In this document: positions 1-6,727 of the stretch, one piece after another
Position numbering within the stretch: the first letter of the stretch is position 1
Layout of the letters: every line of letters begins with the position of its first letter
Origin: Alphaproteobacteria bacterium
GTDB taxonomy: Bacteria; Pseudomonadota; Alphaproteobacteria; Rhodobacterales; Rhodobacteraceae
Assembly (NCBI GenBank): GCA_030830465.1
Contig: JAURMY010000090.1
Coordinates: 1 to 9,442 of the forward strand
DNA length: 9,442 bases
Reading direction: 5' to 3'
Translations under genes and position numbers: made by a program
The notes under the pieces: generated by a model
What the model saw: the letters and a program-made list of their open reading frames with translations, nothing else
Databases searched by the model: none
Told to the model about the DNA's origin: nothing

Positions 1-1090
1 CAGCCGCCTGTTGGCGGATATGGGGGCGGATGTCATCAAGATCGAGCCGATCAATGGCGACGACATGCGCACCCGCCTGCCGCTAAGGGATGGATACAGC
101 AGCTATTTCGGCCAGCTCAATGTCGGCAAGCGGTCCATCGCGGTCGATCTGAAAACCCCCGAAGGGTTGGCCGTGGCGCGGGAAATCGCCGGCAAGGCTG
201 ACGTGGTGCTGGAAAATTTCCGCCCCGGTGTGATGCAGCGGTTCGGTATGGATTACGCGGCCCTCAGTGCGGCGAACCCCCGTCTGATCTATTGCGCGAT
301 CACCGGTTTCGGGCAGACCGGCCCCGCCGCCAAAGATCCGGCCTATGCCCCGATCATCCACGCAGGCAGCGGGTTTGATCTGGCCAATATGGGGTACCAA
401 GGGGCGACCAAACCCGGCAATACGGCGATTTTCATGGCCGATGTGCTGGGCGGCACTTATGCCTTTGGCGCGATCGAGGCCGCCTTGTTGCAGCGCGAAA
501 AGGACGGTTTGGGGCAGATGATCGACCTGTCGCTGATGGATTGCATGCTGAACATGCTGATTTTTGAGTGTCAGGAGGCACAGTTTCCAATCCATACCCC
601 GCGCCACATCTATACCCCGATGAAAGCCAGCGACGGCTTTGTCATCGCCGCCCCCCTCAGCCAGAAGAATTTTGATGCGATGGCACGGGTGGTCGGCAAT
701 CCCGACTGGACGCGGGACGACAAATATTCAACCACCGCCAAACGCGAGTTGAACTGGCATCTGATGATCCACGAAATTGAAAAATGGACGATCCAGCGCA
801 ACGCGGTCGAGTGCGAGCAAACCTTCATGGCGGCGGGTCTGCCCTGTTCACGCTATAAAACCGTGGCCGAGGCGATGGACTGGGAACAAACCCGGCATCG
901 CGGCACGATGCGCGCGGTTCAGGACGGCGGCGGGGCCTTCAAGGCCAGCAACCCGCCGTTTCTGATGTCGCGCAATCCCTATGACAACCCCCGCGTGCCT
1001 TCGCTGGGTGAACAGACACGGGCCATTTTGGCGGACTATATGGGGGAAGAGGCGATTGCCCGCCTGCTGGCCTCCGGAGGGGTACGATGA
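1..1090 (+). CDS. Family III (CaiB/BaiF) CoA transferase, 5'-truncated by window edge
   Basis: The product moves CoA from an acyl-CoA donor to a carboxylic acid acceptor in the cytoplasm. The reading frame is open from base 2 (codons S-R-L-L-A-D-M-G), so the apparent TTG start at base 11 is an internal Leu codon. The conserved family N-terminus (LLADMGADVIKIEP) begins at once, so only about 20-25 residues lie outside the window. Other family signatures are NVGKRSIAVDLKTPEG, the block VVLENFRPGVMQRFGMDY, and YCAITGFGQTGP. In IDLSLMDCMLNML, the Asp at codon 539-541 sits where the catalytic aspartate of formyl-CoA transferase (Asp169) is expected. About 360 residues remain, against roughly 390-400 for the family. 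The stop overlaps the next start (ATGA, 1087-1090), so the two genes are probably co-translated. The substrate cannot be read from sequence. The family call is secure. Confidence 0.93.
   Translation, partial: SRLLADMGADVIKIEPINGDDMRTRLPLRDGYSSYFGQLNVGKRSIAVDLKTPEGLAVAREIAGKADVVLENFRPGVMQRFGMDYAALSAANPRLIYCAITGFGQTGPAAKDPAYAPIIHAGSGFDLANMGYQGATKPGNTAIFMADVLGGTYAFGAIEAALLQREKDGLGQMIDLSLMDCMLNMLIFECQEAQFPIHTPRHIYTPMKASDGFVIAAPLSQKNFDAMARVVGNPDWTRDDKYSTTAKRELNWHLMIHEIEKWTIQRNAVECEQTFMAAGLPCSRYKTVAEAMDWEQTRHRGTMRAVQDGGGAFKASNPPFLMSRNPYDNPRVPSLGEQTRAILADYMGEEAIARLLASGGVR
1076..1080 (+). promoter_or_regulatory. Strong Shine-Dalgarno for the GMC gene
   Basis: GGAGG lies inside the end of the CoA-transferase gene, six bases before the GMC ATG. 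It supports the overlapping start at 1087 and independent ribosome loading in addition to translational coupling. Confidence 0.75.
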
Positions 1091-2712
1091 CCGCGCGCGA
1101 AAGTTTTGACTATATCGTGGTCGGGGCAGGCTCTGCCGGGGCCGTCATCGCCAACCGATTGTCGGCGGATCCTACGATCCGTGTGGCCCTGATCGAGGCT
1201 GGCGAATCCGATCGCCGCTTTCCGTCAAACCTGAAAACCCTGCTGCCCTTTGGCAATGTGTTCCTGTTGTCGGACAGCCGGTTTAACTGGCAATATGCCT
1301 ATGACGCGGCCCCCGAGGTTGCGGGGCGCGAAATCAACTGCCCGCGCGGGCGGATGATGGGCGGTTGCACGGTTCTGAACGGGGCGGTCTATATCCGGGG
1401 CAATGCGCGGGATTATGATGATTGGGCGCAATACGGTGTGACGGGGTGGAATTTCACCGATGTTCTGCCCGCCTTCAAGCGCCATGAAAACTGGCATGGC
1501 GAGAACAGCCAGTTTCACGGCCAGGGCGGTGAATTGGATGTCGATACCCTGCGCTCCCCCAACCCGATTGCCCGCGCCTTCCTTAGGGCGGGCCAACAGG
1601 CCGGGTACGAGGCCAACAACGATTTCAATGGCAACCGGCAGGATGGCGTCGGTCTTTACCACGTCAACCAAAGGGGCGGGGCGCGGCTCAATACCTCGCG
1701 GGCCTTCCTGAAACCGGTGCTGATGCGCGGTAACCTGAAGATATTCGACGAAACCCATGTGAACCGGGTGGTGATCGAAAAGGGTCGCGCCACCGGGCTT
1801 GAGGTGACGCGTGGCGGCGAGACATTCCGTCTGGCGGCAAAGGGTGAGGTGATCCTGTCTGCGGGCACGATGAACACGCCGCAACTCCTGATGCTGTCGG
1901 GCATTGGCGCGGCGGCAGATCTGAATGCCCTCGGGCTTGAGGTCAAAGCCGACCTGCCGGGTGTCGGGGCCAATCTGCAAGACCACCCCTCGGTCGGCCT
2001 GACGGCCCGCGATCCGTCGCGCAGTTCCATGGCGTTGAACCGCAGCACCCTGCCGCGCCTCGGTTTGGCCGCCCTGCGCTATGCCCTGCTTCGGAACGGC
2101 CCGTTTTCCTCGAACGCCGCCGAGGCAGGCGGCTTTATCCGCACGCTGCCGGGGCTTGACCGCCCTGATGTGCAGCTGACCTTGGTGGTCGGGATGAAGG
2201 GCCGGGCCGATATCCTGCCCGCCGAACACGGTTTTATCCTGCATGCCAATGTCTCGCGTCCCAACAGCCGGGGCCGGGTCTATCTGAAATCAGCAAACAG
2301 CCGCGACAAGATCGGGCTGGAACACGGGTTTTTGAAACACGACGACGACCTGCAAACATTGGTACGCGGCCTGAAGGCCAGCCGGAATATCCTGTCGCAA
2401 CCGGCTTTCGCGCCCTATCTGGGCGAGGAACTGACCCCCGGTGCGCAGTACCAAACCGACGCCGAACTGGAACAGGCGGTGCGGGCATTCGTGATGACGG
2501 TTTATCACCCGGTCGGCACCTGCCGCATGGGGGCCGATGGCGACCGGCAAGCCGTGCTCGACAGCCGGTTGAAGGTGCGGGGCCTTCAGGGCCTTCGGGT
2601 TGCAGATGCCTCGGTCATGCCCAGCCTGATTGGCGGCAACACCTCAGCCCCCGCGATGATGATCGGGGAACGCGCGGCGGATTTCATCCTTGCGGATCGA
2701 AAATCAGCCTGA
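1087..2712 (+). CDS. GMC-family FAD-dependent alcohol/choline dehydrogenase-like oxidoreductase
   Basis: This flavoenzyme oxidises a primary alcohol to an aldehyde, or further, using FAD. At 541 residues it has normal GMC length. The N-terminal Rossmann motif GAGSAG lies at residues 13-18, with the ribose-binding acid E37 in LIEAGES. GMC signature 1 is GGCTVLNGAVYIRG (92 onward); where choline oxidase has its FAD-linked His, this protein has Leu97, so FAD is probably not covalently bound. Signature 2 is LSAGTMNTPQLLMLSGIG. The active-site pair is H474 (VYHPVGTCRMG) and N518 (GGNTSAPAMM), 44 residues apart as in choline oxidase (H466/N510). The start is supported by GGAGG at 1076-1080, six bases upstream, and by the ATGA overlap with the CoA-transferase gene. 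No signal peptide is visible, so a cytoplasmic site is likely. Substrate is unknown; choline dehydrogenase proper is possible but unproven. Confidence 0.93.
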   Translation: MTARESFDYIVVGAGSAGAVIANRLSADPTIRVALIEAGESDRRFPSNLKTLLPFGNVFLLSDSRFNWQYAYDAAPEVAGREINCPRGRMMGGCTVLNGAVYIRGNARDYDDWAQYGVTGWNFTDVLPAFKRHENWHGENSQFHGQGGELDVDTLRSPNPIARAFLRAGQQAGYEANNDFNGNRQDGVGLYHVNQRGGARLNTSRAFLKPVLMRGNLKIFDETHVNRVVIEKGRATGLEVTRGGETFRLAAKGEVILSAGTMNTPQLLMLSGIGAAADLNALGLEVKADLPGVGANLQDHPSVGLTARDPSRSSMALNRSTLPRLGLAALRYALLRNGPFSSNAAEAGGFIRTLPGLDRPDVQLTLVVGMKGRADILPAEHGFILHANVSRPNSRGRVYLKSANSRDKIGLEHGFLKHDDDLQTLVRGLKASRNILSQPAFAPYLGEELTPGAQYQTDAELEQAVRAFVMTVYHPVGTCRMGADGDRQAVLDSRLKVRGLQGLRVADASVMPSLIGGNTSAPAMMIGERAADFILADRKSA

Positions 2713-2744
2713 TCGGCTGGGCACATGTCGGCTGACTTGGCAGA

Positions 2745-2760
2745 GCGCACAAACGTGCGC
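2745..2760. repeat. Small perfect hairpin, 6-bp arms (GCGCAC-AAAC-GTGCGC)
   Basis: Arms at 2745-2750 and 2755-2760 pair perfectly around the loop AAAC, 33 bases after the GMC stop. The next bases are AATATT rather than a T-run, so it is not a textbook intrinsic terminator, but it may protect the 3' end or assist termination of the plus-strand unit. Confidence 0.4.
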
Positions 2761-2770
2761 AATATTATGC

Positions 2771-2788
2771 CGCGCCCGCGCCCGCGCC
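2771..2788. repeat. Three tandem copies of CGCGCC, then a TTC-loop hairpin
   Basis: Three exact 6-base units lie at 2771-2776, 2777-2782 and 2783-2788. The last runs into GCCC-TTC-GGGC (2786-2796), a small 4-bp hairpin. The tract is non-coding and could be a simple-sequence slippage site or part of a composite 3'-end structure. No function can be claimed. Confidence 0.4.
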
Positions 2789-2816
2789 CTTCGGGCTTGG
2801 CTCAGGGTGCCTCCGG

Positions 2817-2870
2817 CGGGGATATTTGAAGAACTAAGAAAATGGCTTCTTGGGTCTATAAATATCCACG
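2817..2870. terminator. Convergent 3'-end stem-loop built from two inverted motif copies
   Basis: Bases 2820-2840 pair with 2847-2867 around the six-base loop AATGGC: 17 Watson-Crick pairs, two G-T pairs (2828/2859 and 2835/2852) and two mismatches (2829/2858 and 2833/2854). Beyond one more mismatch, 2817-2818 pair with 2869-2870. Each arm begins with GGATATTT and runs towards AAGAA, so each of the convergent genes (GMC on plus, SDR on minus) has one copy downstream of its stop in the same orientation. There is no U-run, so termination is an inference from position and symmetry. I recall the flanking CCTCCGGCGGGGATATTT as frequent between genes in Rhodobacteraceae; I could not check this. Confidence 0.5.
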
Positions 2871-2907
2871 GGGAGAGCACGAAAGGCGCCAAAGCCGACG
2901 CAATCCC

Positions 2908-3717
2908 TCAGTTTGGGTGCATCACCACGCCACCACAGGCGGAAATGACCTGACCTGTGACATAGCCCGACAGGTCGGTTGCCAGAAATTCCAGCACATT
3001 GGCCATGTCCTCGGGTTCGGCAAAACGCCTGAGGGCAATGGCGTTCAGTTGCGCATCGGTGCCGACCCCCATGCTGGGGTCGAGTTTTTTCAGGCGGGCG
3101 GTCTGAACGATCCCTGGTGCAATTGCATTGGCGCGGATGCCAAAGGGGCCAAGTTCGGCGGCAAGGGCGCGGGTCAGATAGGCAACCCCGGCCTTGGCCG
3201 CGCCATAGACCGCCAGATTTCCGTCCTCCAGCAGCGCGATACCGGTTTGTGACGAGATATTGACGATTACACCGCCCCCCTGTGCCTTCATCGCCGGAAC
3301 GACCGCGCGGCTGCACAGAAACGCTGTTTTCAGGTTGGCGTCGATCAGATAATCAAACGCCTCGGGCGTTGTGTCGCTGGCATGGGCACCTGAATTGCGG
3401 GCCACGGCCACGCCGGCATTATTGACCAGAATATCGATCCGCCCAAAGGCCGACAGGGTTTCAGCCGCCAACCGGTCCACCACCGCAGGCTCGCGCAGAT
3501 CGCCTTCGATCCCGATCGAGCGCCGTCCCAGCGCCTCGATCTCGGCCATCACGCTGTCGGCGGTCAATTCCTCGCCGATCCGCGCGGCCCCTTGCAGGTT
3601 CACGTCGCTGATCACAACATCGGCCCCCAGCCGCGCCAGTCGCAGCGCATAGGCGCGCCCGATCCCGCGTGCAGCCCCGGTGACAATGGCAACTTTGCCC
3701 AGCAGTTTTTGATCCAT
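2908..3717 (-). CDS. Short-chain dehydrogenase/reductase (SDR), last gene of the operon
   Basis: A classical SDR of 269 residues, the usual length, with a full Rossmann fold. TGAARGIG is at 13-20. D38 at the end of the second strand (VISDVNL) favours NAD(H) over NADP(H). NNAG is at 99-102 and N128 follows. The catalytic residues are S156 (NISSQTG), Y171 and K175 (YGAAK). It oxidises or reduces a hydroxyl/keto group, here most plausibly on a CoA-linked intermediate. In the P. putida levulinate operon an SDR (LvaD) reduces the 4-oxo acyl-CoA; by analogy this could be the counterpart, but a 3-hydroxyacyl-CoA dehydrogenase role is equally compatible. The ATG at 3717 is 9 bases after the nitroreductase stop, and its weak AGGA (3725-3728) overlaps that stop, which suggests translational coupling. 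Confidence 0.93.
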   Translation of the reverse strand: MDQKLLGKVAIVTGAARGIGRAYALRLARLGADVVISDVNLQGAARIGEELTADSVMAEIEALGRRSIGIEGDLREPAVVDRLAAETLSAFGRIDILVNNAGVAVARNSGAHASDTTPEAFDYLIDANLKTAFLCSRAVVPAMKAQGGGVIVNISSQTGIALLEDGNLAVYGAAKAGVAYLTRALAAELGPFGIRANAIAPGIVQTARLKKLDPSMGVGTDAQLNAIALRRFAEPEDMANVLEFLATDLSGYVTGQVISACGGVVMHPN

Positions 3718-3726
3718 GTTCAGGTC

Positions 3727-4410
3727 CTAACGGTGAAAGGCGACGGCGTTGGGCAGGCTTTCACGCCCGACCCTGGCAAGATTGGCGGCGTTCGTCTTGT
3801 CCTCATAACCAAACGAGATGCCATAAATCAGGCGGTGATCCGCAGGCAGGCCCAGATGGCGGCGGATGATCGTCGGATAAAGGCTGAGCGCGCCTTGGGC
3901 GCAACTGTCGATGCCGCGCGAAATCATCGCCAGCATCAGGGTCTGGGCATAAATGCCAAGATCGACCGCTTCGCGTTCTTCAAATTCGCCATGCATGAAG
4001 ACAAACACCGCGTGCGGTGCGTCAAAGAACGACAGGTTTCGCCAATAGGCCGCGTCCCGCGCCGGGCGGTCATAGCGGTCGATGCCCATGCAGCCATAAA
4101 GTTCGACCGCCGCGTCGATCTGCCGTTCGCGATAGATACCGGTGAATTTGCGGTCGGCGCGGAAATCCGGGTCCGGCGCGATTCCGGCCTGTGCGGCGGC
4201 GACCATCTCGGCCCCAAGGGCATGCAAGGCCGCGCCGGATACCACATGCGAAATCCAGGGCTGGATATTGCAGTTCGAAGGGGCCAGTTGCGCCAGTGCA
4301 AAGACCTCGTGCAGGACATCCTCGGGCACTTCGCGGGGCAGATACCCCCGGACCGAACGCCGCGCCTTGATCGCCTGATCCACATCCATTGCCATTGCGT
4401 CCCCCCTCAT
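3727..4410 (-). CDS. Nitroreductase-family FMN oxidoreductase
   Basis: An FMN-dependent, NAD(P)H-using oxidoreductase of the nitroreductase superfamily, 227 residues from the outermost ATG. Visible motifs are the FMN-phosphate-binding RRSVR (17-21), APSNCNIQPW (43-52), and the C-terminal block GISFGYEDKTNAANLARVGRESL, which resembles PnbA-type nitroreductases. Natural substrates of such proteins are often unknown and may be enones, quinones or other conjugated compounds rather than nitro groups. The start is uncertain. ATG 4410 overlaps the kinase stop (ATGA), but GAGGGGGG (4401-4408) is placed to serve ATG 4395 or ATG 4389, and family homology begins near 4389 (MDVDQAIKARRS). The gene is embedded between kinase and SDR genes, so it is part of the operon, and its role there is not explained by any pathway I know. 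Confidence 0.9.
   Translation of the reverse strand: MRGDAMAMDVDQAIKARRSVRGYLPREVPEDVLHEVFALAQLAPSNCNIQPWISHVVSGAALHALGAEMVAAAQAGIAPDPDFRADRKFTGIYRERQIDAAVELYGCMGIDRYDRPARDAAYWRNLSFFDAPHAVFVFMHGEFEEREAVDLGIYAQTLMLAMISRGIDSCAQGALSLYPTIIRRHLGLPADHRLIYGISFGYEDKTNAANLARVGRESLPNAVAFHR
4401..4408 (-). promoter_or_regulatory. Shine-Dalgarno that favours an inner nitroreductase start
   Basis: On the minus strand GAGGGGGG lies five bases before ATG 4395 and eleven before ATG 4389, but downstream of ATG 4410. It therefore argues for an N-terminus five or seven residues shorter than the longest frame. A weaker AAGGG ten bases before 4410 keeps the outer start possible. Confidence 0.5.
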
Positions 4411-5462
4411 ATGCCGCTGGCCCTTGCGATCTGCATGCCGCGCCCGGCATAGGCCCTAGCCAGATGCCGCCCGATCCGCGCCGCGTCGGGCAGGGTGTTG
4501 TTGCCAAGCTCACCGCGCACCGCCACCCCGGCACTGCCGACAGCACCGCGAAACATTGCAAAAACCCGGTGGAAATCTGTCATGCGTTCGATCGAACCAG
4601 CCTTGGTGTAATAACCTTCCAGATAATCGGCCTCGGACGGAATGCCGAGGGCCGCAAGATCCATCCCCAACAGCCCGCCGTTTTCATCCGGTGCCATGTT
4701 CCAGGCCTGAGTGTTGAAGGCGACATCGACCAGCGGATGGCCAAGGGTTGACAGTTCCCAATCCAGCACCCCGATCACCCTTGGTTCAGTCGCATGAAAG
4801 ATCATGTTGCCGATGCGAAAATCGCCGTGGCACAGGGTCAGAAATTCGCTGTCGGGAATGCGCCCGGACAGCCACCGGATCATCGCGTCAAGGTCGGGGT
4901 TGTCGTCGTCACCCTTGCGGTACTGGTCCCACAAGGACGACCAGCGGCTGATCTGGCGTTTGAAATAATTACCCTCGCGGCCATAATCGCCCAGCCCGAC
5001 GGTGCGGAAATCCAGCCGATGGATCGCCGCCATTGTCGCGCTCATCGAGCGGTAATGTGCTGTGCGATCCGCCGGTGTCAGGCCCGGCGTCGCGTATTCG
5101 GTCATCACCCGCCCGTCAAGCCATTGCATCAGGTAAAAGGGCGTGCCCAGCAGCGACGGATCGCTGTGATAATGGAAAGGTTCCGGCACCGGTACGTCGC
5201 TGCCAAACAGCGCTGTCAGCACCCGGAATTCGCGGTCAATCGCATGGGCGGATTTTGCCAGTTCCCCGACCGGTTGTTTGCGCAGGACAGCCCGCCAATC
5301 GTCGGCGGTAACGAAATAGGTTGGGTTGGACATGCCGCCCTGGGTCGCTTTGATGGACAAGTCGGATACTTTGCGCCCCAGAAACCCTTGCAGAAAATCG
5401 CGCAAAGTGTCGGGCGCGAAATCCGGTGCATCCGCCGCAATGGTTCGCGCCGCCAAGGTCAC
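4407..5462 (-). CDS. APH-family phosphotransferase (ACAD10/11-type kinase, LvaA-like)
   Basis: A 351-residue kinase of the aminoglycoside phosphotransferase/choline kinase fold. The glycine-rich stretch is at 42-46 (GGMSN), the likely nucleotide-binding Lys is K62 (VLRKQP), the catalytic loop HGDFRIGN is at 212-219 with D214 as base and N219, and the Mg-binding motif is D234-W235-E236. In this subfamily the partner is normally an acyl-CoA dehydrogenase: the two are fused in animal ACAD10/ACAD11 and adjacent in many bacteria. P. putida LvaA phosphorylates the 4-hydroxyl of 4-hydroxyvaleryl-CoA. An antibiotic-resistance role is unlikely given the operon. The GTG start at 5462 overlaps the ACAD stop (GTGA, 5459-5462), and the stop overlaps the nitroreductase ATG 4410. 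No strong ribosome site precedes the GTG, so translation is probably coupled to the ACAD. Confidence 0.92.
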   Translation of the reverse strand: MTLAARTIAADAPDFAPDTLRDFLQGFLGRKVSDLSIKATQGGMSNPTYFVTADDWRAVLRKQPVGELAKSAHAIDREFRVLTALFGSDVPVPEPFHYHSDPSLLGTPFYLMQWLDGRVMTEYATPGLTPADRTAHYRSMSATMAAIHRLDFRTVGLGDYGREGNYFKRQISRWSSLWDQYRKGDDDNPDLDAMIRWLSGRIPDSEFLTLCHGDFRIGNMIFHATEPRVIGVLDWELSTLGHPLVDVAFNTQAWNMAPDENGGLLGMDLAALGIPSEADYLEGYYTKAGSIERMTDFHRVFAMFRGAVGSAGVAVRGELGNNTLPDAARIGRHLARAYAGRGMQIARASGI

Positions 5463-6703
5463 GCCTGCCTGCTGCCAAAGCCGAACAGGAATTGCGCCAC
5501 TCGGCGTTTTTGCACCTCTTCGCTGCCTTCGGTGATCCGATAGCGGCGGTGGTGGCGATAGATATGTTCAAACGGCATGGCGCGGGAATAGCCGATGCCG
5601 CCATGCACCTGCATCGCCATATCGGCGGCGCGGCAGACCAGATTATTGGCCTTGAAATTGCACATGGAAACCAGATCGGAAATCGTCGACGGCTCCTGTC
5701 GGTCCATCATCCAGGCGGTGCGGAAGATAAAGTTCCGCAGCATTTCAACCTCGGTATGGAGTTCAGCCAGCGGGAACTGGATTGCCTGACGGCTGGCCAA
5801 GGGTTCGCCAAAGATGATCCGCGATTTGGCGTATTTCACCGCCTCGGCCACGCAATACCGCGCGGCACCGACGCTGGCGGCGGCCTGGCGGATGCGGTTT
5901 TCATGGATGAAGATCATCGCGATCCGCAACCCGTCGCCCTCGGTGTTCAGAATCGCGCTGTCAGGCACACGAACGTCCTTCAATTCAACCTCGGCATGGT
6001 CCGAGGGCATGTTGAAGGTCCAGTGATTGTAAAGGATGTTATGCCCCGGTGTGTTCACCGGCACGATAAAGGCGGTGATGCCCTTGGCCTCGCCATCCTT
6101 GCCCGAGGTGCGGGCGAAAACCAGATTGGCTTCGGCCCGGCCAACCTGCGAATTCCAGCGTTTCATGCCATTGATCACCCAATGGTCGCCATCGCGCACC
6201 GCGCGGGTTTCCAGCCAAGTCGCGTCTGACCCGTGATTGGGTTCGGTCAGCGCGAATGACAGATGCCGTTTGCCGGTGATGATACCGTCGATATAGACCC
6301 GTTGTTCCGGGGTGCCGAACCGGTCAATCGCCGGGACGATCGGAAAGTTACCGACGATTGAGCTTTCATCCTGCAAATCGTTGTGCAGGCCCAGTCCGCG
6401 TGCCGCCAGATGTTCGCGGATCGCGGTGTTCATCAGCACATTGGCCCCTTGCCCGCCACAGGATTTCGGCAGGCAGAACCGCAGGTGCCCGGCCGCATCG
6501 GCCCGGCGTTCCATTTCGCTGATCAAGGCACGCCATTCGTCGGTTGGACGTCCATCATCCTCCCAGTCGGTGCGGGCATTTTCGCGGCGGTGGTCAAAGA
6601 ACTGCATGTTCTGCGCTTCGAGCGGCTTGATTTCAGCCTCGATAAAGGCGTCAAGCTCGGCCAGTTTGGCGGTCACGTCCTGCGGCAGATCAAAGTCCAT
6701 CAT
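5459..6703 (-). CDS. Acyl-CoA dehydrogenase family protein, partner of the APH kinase
   Basis: An FAD flavoenzyme acting on acyl-CoA thioesters, 414 residues, slightly longer than the ~380-residue beta-oxidation enzymes and similar to the ACAD part of ACAD10/11-type proteins. Motifs are FCLPKSCGGQG (76-86), the substrate/FAD loop TEPNHGSD (153-160), MQVHGGIGY near the C-terminus, and ITEGSEEVQ. E392 in the last motif aligns with the catalytic Glu of medium-chain ACAD (E376), so normal alpha,beta-dehydrogenation is possible. The 4-base overlap with the kinase gene suggests the two act on the same molecule; in the Lva and ACAD10/11 systems the ACAD eliminates phosphate from a 4-phosphoacyl-CoA. 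Two ATGs are in tandem (6703 and 6700), and AAAGGA at 6707-6712 is better spaced for the second. It lies 24 bases after the synthetase stop. Confidence 0.94.
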   Translation of the reverse strand: MMDFDLPQDVTAKLAELDAFIEAEIKPLEAQNMQFFDHRRENARTDWEDDGRPTDEWRALISEMERRADAAGHLRFCLPKSCGGQGANVLMNTAIREHLAARGLGLHNDLQDESSIVGNFPIVPAIDRFGTPEQRVYIDGIITGKRHLSFALTEPNHGSDATWLETRAVRDGDHWVINGMKRWNSQVGRAEANLVFARTSGKDGEAKGITAFIVPVNTPGHNILYNHWTFNMPSDHAEVELKDVRVPDSAILNTEGDGLRIAMIFIHENRIRQAAASVGAARYCVAEAVKYAKSRIIFGEPLASRQAIQFPLAELHTEVEMLRNFIFRTAWMMDRQEPSTISDLVSMCNFKANNLVCRAADMAMQVHGGIGYSRAMPFEHIYRHHRRYRITEGSEEVQKRRVAQFLFGFGSRQA

Positions 6704-6706
6704 GCG

Positions 6707-6712
6707 TCCTTT
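6707..6712 (-). promoter_or_regulatory. Shine-Dalgarno before the tandem ACAD start codons
   Basis: AAAGGA on the minus strand is three bases before ATG 6703 and six before ATG 6700. The spacing suggests that the second Met is the true first residue. Confidence 0.5.
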
Positions 6713-6727
6713 GCGAATGGGATAGGG

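Noticed and set aside
11..13. TTG at base 11 as the true start of the CoA transferase
   Set aside because: The frame is open upstream and already encodes the conserved family sequence, so this is an internal Leu codon.
1225..2244. 339-codon open frame on the minus strand opposite the GMC gene
   Set aside because: It lies wholly inside a GMC gene with all family motifs. The translation is low-complexity-like and matches no fold; long antisense frames are expected in GC-rich coding DNA.
3592..4452. 286-codon plus-strand frame opposite the SDR, nitroreductase and kinase ends
   Set aside because: It crosses three genes with clear catalytic motifs on the other strand, so it is a shadow frame.
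4407..5462. Aminoglycoside-resistance gene
   Set aside because: The HGDFRIGN/DWE motifs are those of the wider APH fold, and the gene overlaps an ACAD gene within an acyl-CoA operon, which fits the ACAD10/11/LvaA type instead.
5426..6229. 267-codon plus-strand frame opposite the ACAD gene
   Set aside because: Shadow of a well-supported ACAD; no recognisable motif and no ribosome site that stands out.
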